In this document: piece by piece, positions 61,431 to 64,000 of the stretch | How positions within the stretch are numbered: the stretch's first letter is position 1 | How the letters are laid out: each line of letters starts with the position of its first letter | Origin: Streptomyces sp. RB17 | GTDB taxonomy: Bacteria; Actinomycetota; Actinomycetes; Streptomycetales; Streptomycetaceae | Reading direction: 5' to 3' | DNA length: 64,000 nt | NCBI RefSeq assembly: GCF_009604455.1 | Contig: NZ_WEGL01000004.1 | Span: 434,001 to 498,000, forward strand | Position numbers and translations under genes: made by a program | The notes under the pieces: model-generated | The model's database searches: none | Told to the model about the DNA's origin: nothing | What the model saw: the letters and a program-made list of their open reading frames with translations, nothing else

Positions 61431-61509
61431 CAAACCCCAGGCCACTGACCTGGGGTTTCTCTCTGGAGCGGGTGACGAGAATCGAACTCGCGCTCTCAGC
61501 TTGGGAAGC
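61431..61509 (-). repeat. Right attachment-site repeat overlapping tRNA-Gly (attR)
   Basis: 79 bp matching 4344-4422 with three mismatches, all outside the 46-bp core (61464-61509). The core is the 3' half of the intact tRNA-Gly(CCC). The copy restores a whole tRNA, as expected for an element that carries its own tRNA 3' end. Confidence 0.92.
61432..61458 (-). terminator. tRNA-Gly terminator hairpin
   Basis: AAACCCCAGG (61432-61441), 7-nt loop, CCTGGGGTTT (61449-61458). On the minus strand it ends in a run of T after the stem. The same hairpin is kept at the left end (4345-4371). Confidence 0.85.
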
Positions 61510-61537
61510 TGATGTTCTACCATTAAACTACACCCGC
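61464..61537 (-). tRNA. tRNA-Gly(CCC)
   Basis: 74 nt including an encoded CCA. Acceptor stem GCGGGTG/CACCCGC with U73; anticodon stem TCAGC/GCTGA around loop TTCCCAA, giving anticodon CCC; T-arm GCGAG-TTCGATT-CTCGT. The 3' half is the integration core of the island. It is intact, so the insertion did not destroy the gene. Confidence 0.97.
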
Positions 61538-61817
61538 GTAAGTACGGACGATGATCCTCGCGGAGTCCTGTCCGGACGCTTGCTCACTGTACATCATCGC
61601 AGACCCCCGGTGCCGAGGCCCGGGGGTCTGAGCCCGTTTCAGGGGTGGATCCGGCTGCGGGTGGGCCGAGTTGGGGCGTACCGTGGAGGCCTGGCGGAGG
61701 GGTCGGACGAGGCCGGAGTGCCGCCTGGAGAGTCGTGTCTTTGATCCCGTAACGTGGCTTTTGTCGTCGGGGCGGAACGCCCGACGAGGCTCTTGGGGAA
61801 GGGACTTAAGGGACTTG

Positions 61818-61976
61818 ATGGAACGCACCGTGGTCCGCTGTGCGGACGGGCACGTCTTCAGCACCGCTTCGCTCCCGATGCAGCAGGCCGAGCGGCTCGG
61901 CCCCGGCCGGCTCATGAGGTGCCCCCGGTGTGCCCGGCTCCGCAGTGTGGTGCCGGTCGCCCTGGAGAAGCGCTAG
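61818..61976 (+). CDS. Small zinc-ribbon-like protein
   Basis: 52 residues with two Cys sites (VVRCADGHVF and MRCPRCARLR), a rubredoxin-knuckle-like pair. The ATG at 61818 was chosen at MERTVVRC. A small, widely conserved Streptomyces protein of unknown role upstream of dcd on the same strand. Confidence 0.75.
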   Translation: MERTVVRCADGHVFSTASLPMQQAERLGPGRLMRCPRCARLRSVVPVALEKR

Positions 61977-62064
61977 CACAGGCGACAGCAAACGCAGCAG
62001 TAACACAGGCGCGCGGAGTCGTCACGATTGTCACGGCTCCGCGCGCCTTGCGTATCCTCGCTAC

Positions 62065-62640
62065 GTGCTTCTCTCAGACAAGGACATCCGGGCCGAGATC
62101 GACGCCGGGCGGGTACGGATCGATCCCTACGACGAATCCATGGTGCAGCCGTCGAGCGTCGATGTTCGGCTGGACCGTTACTTCCGGGTGTTCGAGAACC
62201 ACCGGTACCCGCACATCGATCCCTCGGTCGAGCAGCCCGATCTGACCCGGCTGGTCGAGCCGGAGGGCGACGAGCCCTTCATCCTGCACCCCGGGGAGTT
62301 CGTGCTCGCCTCCACGTACGAGGTCATCAGCCTTCCCGACGATCTCGCGTCGCGGCTCGAGGGGAAGTCCTCGCTCGGGCGGCTCGGGCTCGTCACGCAC
62401 TCCACCGCCGGGTTCATCGACCCGGGCTTCAGCGGGCACGTCACCCTTGAGCTGTCCAACCTCGCCACCCTGCCGATCAAGCTCTGGCCCGGGATGAAGA
62501 TCGGGCAGCTGTGCCTGTTCCGGCTCAGCTCGCCCGCCGAGTTCCCCTACGGCAGTGAGCGCTACGGCTCCCGGTACCAGGGGCAGCGCGGGCCGACAGC
62601 CTCGCGGTCCTACGTCAATTTCCATCGGACCCAGGTGTGA
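62065..62640 (+). CDS. dcd: dCTP deaminase
   Basis: 191 residues, the usual length. Hydrolyses dCTP to dUTP in pyrimidine nucleotide synthesis. Hallmarks: MVQPSSVDVRL, the active-site RLEGKSSLGRLGLVTHSTAGFIDPGFSGHVTLEL (Glu and Ser of the family) and the C-terminal GSRYQGQRGP lid. GTG 62065 (LLSDKDI follows) is the standard start. It is a core chromosomal gene just beyond the island. Confidence 0.97.
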   Translation: MLLSDKDIRAEIDAGRVRIDPYDESMVQPSSVDVRLDRYFRVFENHRYPHIDPSVEQPDLTRLVEPEGDEPFILHPGEFVLASTYEVISLPDDLASRLEGKSSLGRLGLVTHSTAGFIDPGFSGHVTLELSNLATLPIKLWPGMKIGQLCLFRLSSPAEFPYGSERYGSRYQGQRGPTASRSYVNFHRTQV

Positions 62641-62653
62641 GGGCCACAGCAAC

Positions 62654-63151
62654 ATGAGTGAAGTGCGGGAGAACCTGACCTACGAGGCGTTCGGCGGTGC
62701 CGTCCGCGAGCTGGCGCAGACCATCGCCGACGACGGGTACGAGCCCGACATCGTGCTCAGCATCGCGCGGGGCGGCGTGTTCGTCGCCGGCGGGCTCGCC
62801 TACGCCCTCGACTGCAAGAACATCCACCTCGTGAACGTCGAGTTCTACACCGGCGTGGGGACCACGCTCGAGATGCCGGTCATGCTCGCGCCCGTCCCCA
62901 ACGTGATCGACTTCTCCGACAAGAAGGTGCTGATCACCGACGACGTCGCGGACACCGGCAAGACGCTCAAGCTGGTGCGCGACTTCTGCCTCGACACCGT
63001 CGCCGAGGTGCGCTCCGCGGTGATCTATGAGAAGTCCCACTCCCTCGTGAAGTGCGAGTACGTCTGGAAGCGGACCGATGACTGGATCAACTTCCCATGG
63101 AGTGTCCTGCCTCCCGTCGTGAGGCGGGCCGGGCAGGTTCTCGACGCCTGA
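62654..63151 (+). CDS. Phosphoribosyltransferase (xanthine/hypoxanthine-type)
   Basis: 165 residues. The PRPP-binding motif is VLITDDVADTGKTLKLV; YEPDIVLSIARGGVFVAGGLAY is the N-terminal PRTase element. Belongs to the gpt-like purine salvage group that often follows dcd in actinomycetes. ATG 62654, 13 nt after the dcd stop, suggests one transcript. Confidence 0.88.
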   Translation: MSEVRENLTYEAFGGAVRELAQTIADDGYEPDIVLSIARGGVFVAGGLAYALDCKNIHLVNVEFYTGVGTTLEMPVMLAPVPNVIDFSDKKVLITDDVADTGKTLKLVRDFCLDTVAEVRSAVIYEKSHSLVKCEYVWKRTDDWINFPWSVLPPVVRRAGQVLDA

Positions 63152-63161
63152 GCCGGCCGCG

Positions 63162-63527
63162 TCAGGTGCTGCCGGGAGCCTCGCCCGGACTCGTGCCGGT
63201 CGGGTGGATGTCGTTCAGACTGTCGACGATCGTCACGGACGGCGGCTGCGACGGCGTGGGCACCTGGATGAGAACGGGGACATAGACCACGTCGCCGTGC
63301 CTGTACTCGGCCTTCCACGAAGTGCGGTAGCACACGATCACGCCCGGCTCGCGGTCTGTCGCGTAGCACTGCGGTTCCGACTTCTCCGGCAGGGCCTGCG
63401 GGTTCTGGGGCAGGGCAGCTGCTTCGGCCGTTGCCGCGCCCCCCGCGCCGAGCGCCACCACCAGGAAGCAGGAGGCCGCGGTCACGAGGCCGACGCTCCG
63501 CAAGGCTGCTTTCTGCATTCTCATCAC
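63162..63527 (-). CDS. Secreted hypothetical protein
   Basis: 121 residues. A Sec signal peptide (RSVGLVTAASCFLVVALGAGG, likely cut after TAEA) precedes a mature part with two cysteines (QCYATDREPGVIVCYRT) that could form a disulfide. It converges on the phosphoribosyltransferase gene. Function unknown. Confidence 0.8.
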   Translation of the reverse strand: MMRMQKAALRSVGLVTAASCFLVVALGAGGAATAEAAALPQNPQALPEKSEPQCYATDREPGVIVCYRTSWKAEYRHGDVVYVPVLIQVPTPSQPPSVTIVDSLNDIHPTGTSPGEAPGST

Positions 63528-63548
63528 CCGTAAAGTCGCAGGTGGACT

Positions 63549-64000
63549 TCAGCGCTCGGAATGGTGGAGTCTTCGGGCCGCTTCCTGGCGGGTGTGGACG
63601 CCGAGTTTGGTCAGCACCGCGCCCACATGATGCCCGGCGGTCTTGGGGGCGATGTAGAGGCGGGCGGCGATCTCGGCATCCGACAGGCCCTCGTCCAGCA
63701 GCTTGAGGACGTCCATCTCCCGGATGGTCAGCCCGTACGGATTGGCCCGGGTGGCCGCCCGCGGACCACGCCGGATCGGGCGCACACCGCGGGCACGCAT
63801 CACGGCGCGCGTGTGGGTCACGGCCGGCCGGGCGCCGAGGGCCTCGAAGGCGGTCAGAGCCTGGTGCAGCGCGGGCGGGTCACCGGACAGGCGGACCAGC
63901 GCGGCGTGGTACGGGCAGCCGAGCCTGTCCCATTGGGCCGCGGCGCCGGACCAGTCGCCGGCCAGCTCCAGCGCGTAGGGTCCGGCCGCGGCCACCTGCG
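63549..64000 (-). CDS. LuxR-family regulator, C-terminal part (cut by window edge)
   Basis: The last ~150 residues. A helical region (GDWSGAAAQWDRLGCPYHAALVRL) is followed by the LuxR helix-turn-helix (LTIREMDVLKLLDEGLSDAEIAARLYIAPKTAGHHVGAVLTKLGV). The helical repeats before it suggest a large AAA/TPR-type LuxR regulator whose N-terminus lies outside the window. Confidence 0.88.
   Translation of the reverse strand, partial: QVAAAGPYALELAGDWSGAAAQWDRLGCPYHAALVRLSGDPPALHQALTAFEALGARPAVTHTRAVMRARGVRPIRRGPRAATRANPYGLTIREMDVLKLLDEGLSDAEIAARLYIAPKTAGHHVGAVLTKLGVHTRQEAARRLHHSER

Larger units (their letters stand above)
4377..61509. mobile_element. 57-kb genomic island integrated in tRNA-Gly(CCC)
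   Basis: The interval is bounded by 46-bp identical direct repeats of the tRNA 3' half, with paired GGGCACG repeats just inside each end (4531-4548 and 61385-61402). It carries a tyrosine integrase and excisionase-like gene (54866-56226), an XRE regulator, relaxase and MobC, and non-core cargo: a hybrid AmCP/PKS/NRPS cluster, a glycosylation cassette, ABC/two-component genes and vapBC. The integrase is 5.2 kb from the right end rather than next to it, so the island may have accreted from more than one element. No transfer ATPase is seen. Confidence 0.8.

Overview
The window is high-GC actinobacterial chromosome, almost certainly Streptomyces. Evidence: strong third-position GC bias, GTG/TTG starts, chains of 4-nt stop/start overlaps, a SARP regulator, modular PKS/NRPS genes and Streptomyces-type integrative-element genes. 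It reads as core chromosome at both ends with a foreign island of about 57 kb between.

Left chromosomal arm (1-4376): 5' end of a DEAD-box RNA helicase gene, a cold-shock protein with its terminator, a MerR-type regulator, a STAS-domain/hypothetical pair and a DinB-family protein. Right chromosomal arm (61464-64000): intact tRNA-Gly(CCC), a small zinc-ribbon-like protein, dCTP deaminase (dcd), a phosphoribosyltransferase, a secreted protein and the 3' end of a LuxR-type regulator.

The island (about 4377-61509) is bounded by a 46-bp perfect direct repeat made of the 3' part of tRNA-Gly(CCC), inside a 79-bp repeat (3 mismatches) that also covers the tRNA terminator. The right copy belongs to the intact tRNA; the left copy is a stub. 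Paired GGGCACG repeats, a likely integrase arm-site motif, flank both copies. A tyrosine integrase, an excisionase-like gene, an XRE regulator, a relaxase and MobC lie at 49-56 kb. No conjugative TraB/FtsK-type pump is present, so the element looks mobilizable rather than self-transmissible.

The main cargo is a 30-kb, 16-gene, single-strand biosynthetic operon (35341 down to 5221) read divergently from a SARP regulator (35639-38740). Its upstream half is an amino-group carrier protein (AmCP/LysW) system: carrier, LysX-like ligase, LysZ-LysK fusion, LysY-like reductase, a DegT-type aminotransferase plus a shortened PLP-fold paralogue, and a split transketolase. These are the enzymes expected to build a diamino-dihydroxy-heptanoate-type (DADH) amino acid from glutamate on the carrier, as established for vazabitide-type biosynthesis. 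The downstream half is a loading-plus-one-module PKS (KSQ-AT-ACP / KS-AT-DH-ER-KR-ACP) and a hybrid protein with a degenerate KS and AT, then ACP-Cy-A-PCP-TE. Its A domain carries a cysteine-type code. The assembly line should make a short, fully reduced branched acyl chain condensed with cysteine and cyclised to a thiazoline acid. An ATP-grasp ligase, an amidohydrolase, an MFS exporter, a reductase/epimerase, an ABM-type protein and an acyl-CoA-dehydrogenase-like flavoprotein complete the operon. The simplest inference is a thiazoline (or thiazole) acyl group joined to an AmCP-derived amino acid; I do not recognise this combination as a known product.

The second cargo (39.5-48.8 kb) is a glycosylation-like cassette (two APH-fold kinases, GT4, GT2 and GT8-like transferases, a PIG-L deacetylase and a P-loop kinase) with small hypothetical genes, an XRE-TPR regulator and a HAD hydrolase. 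The right end of the island carries an ABC transporter, a two-component system with two matching inverted-repeat operators between them, and a vapBC-type toxin-antitoxin pair.
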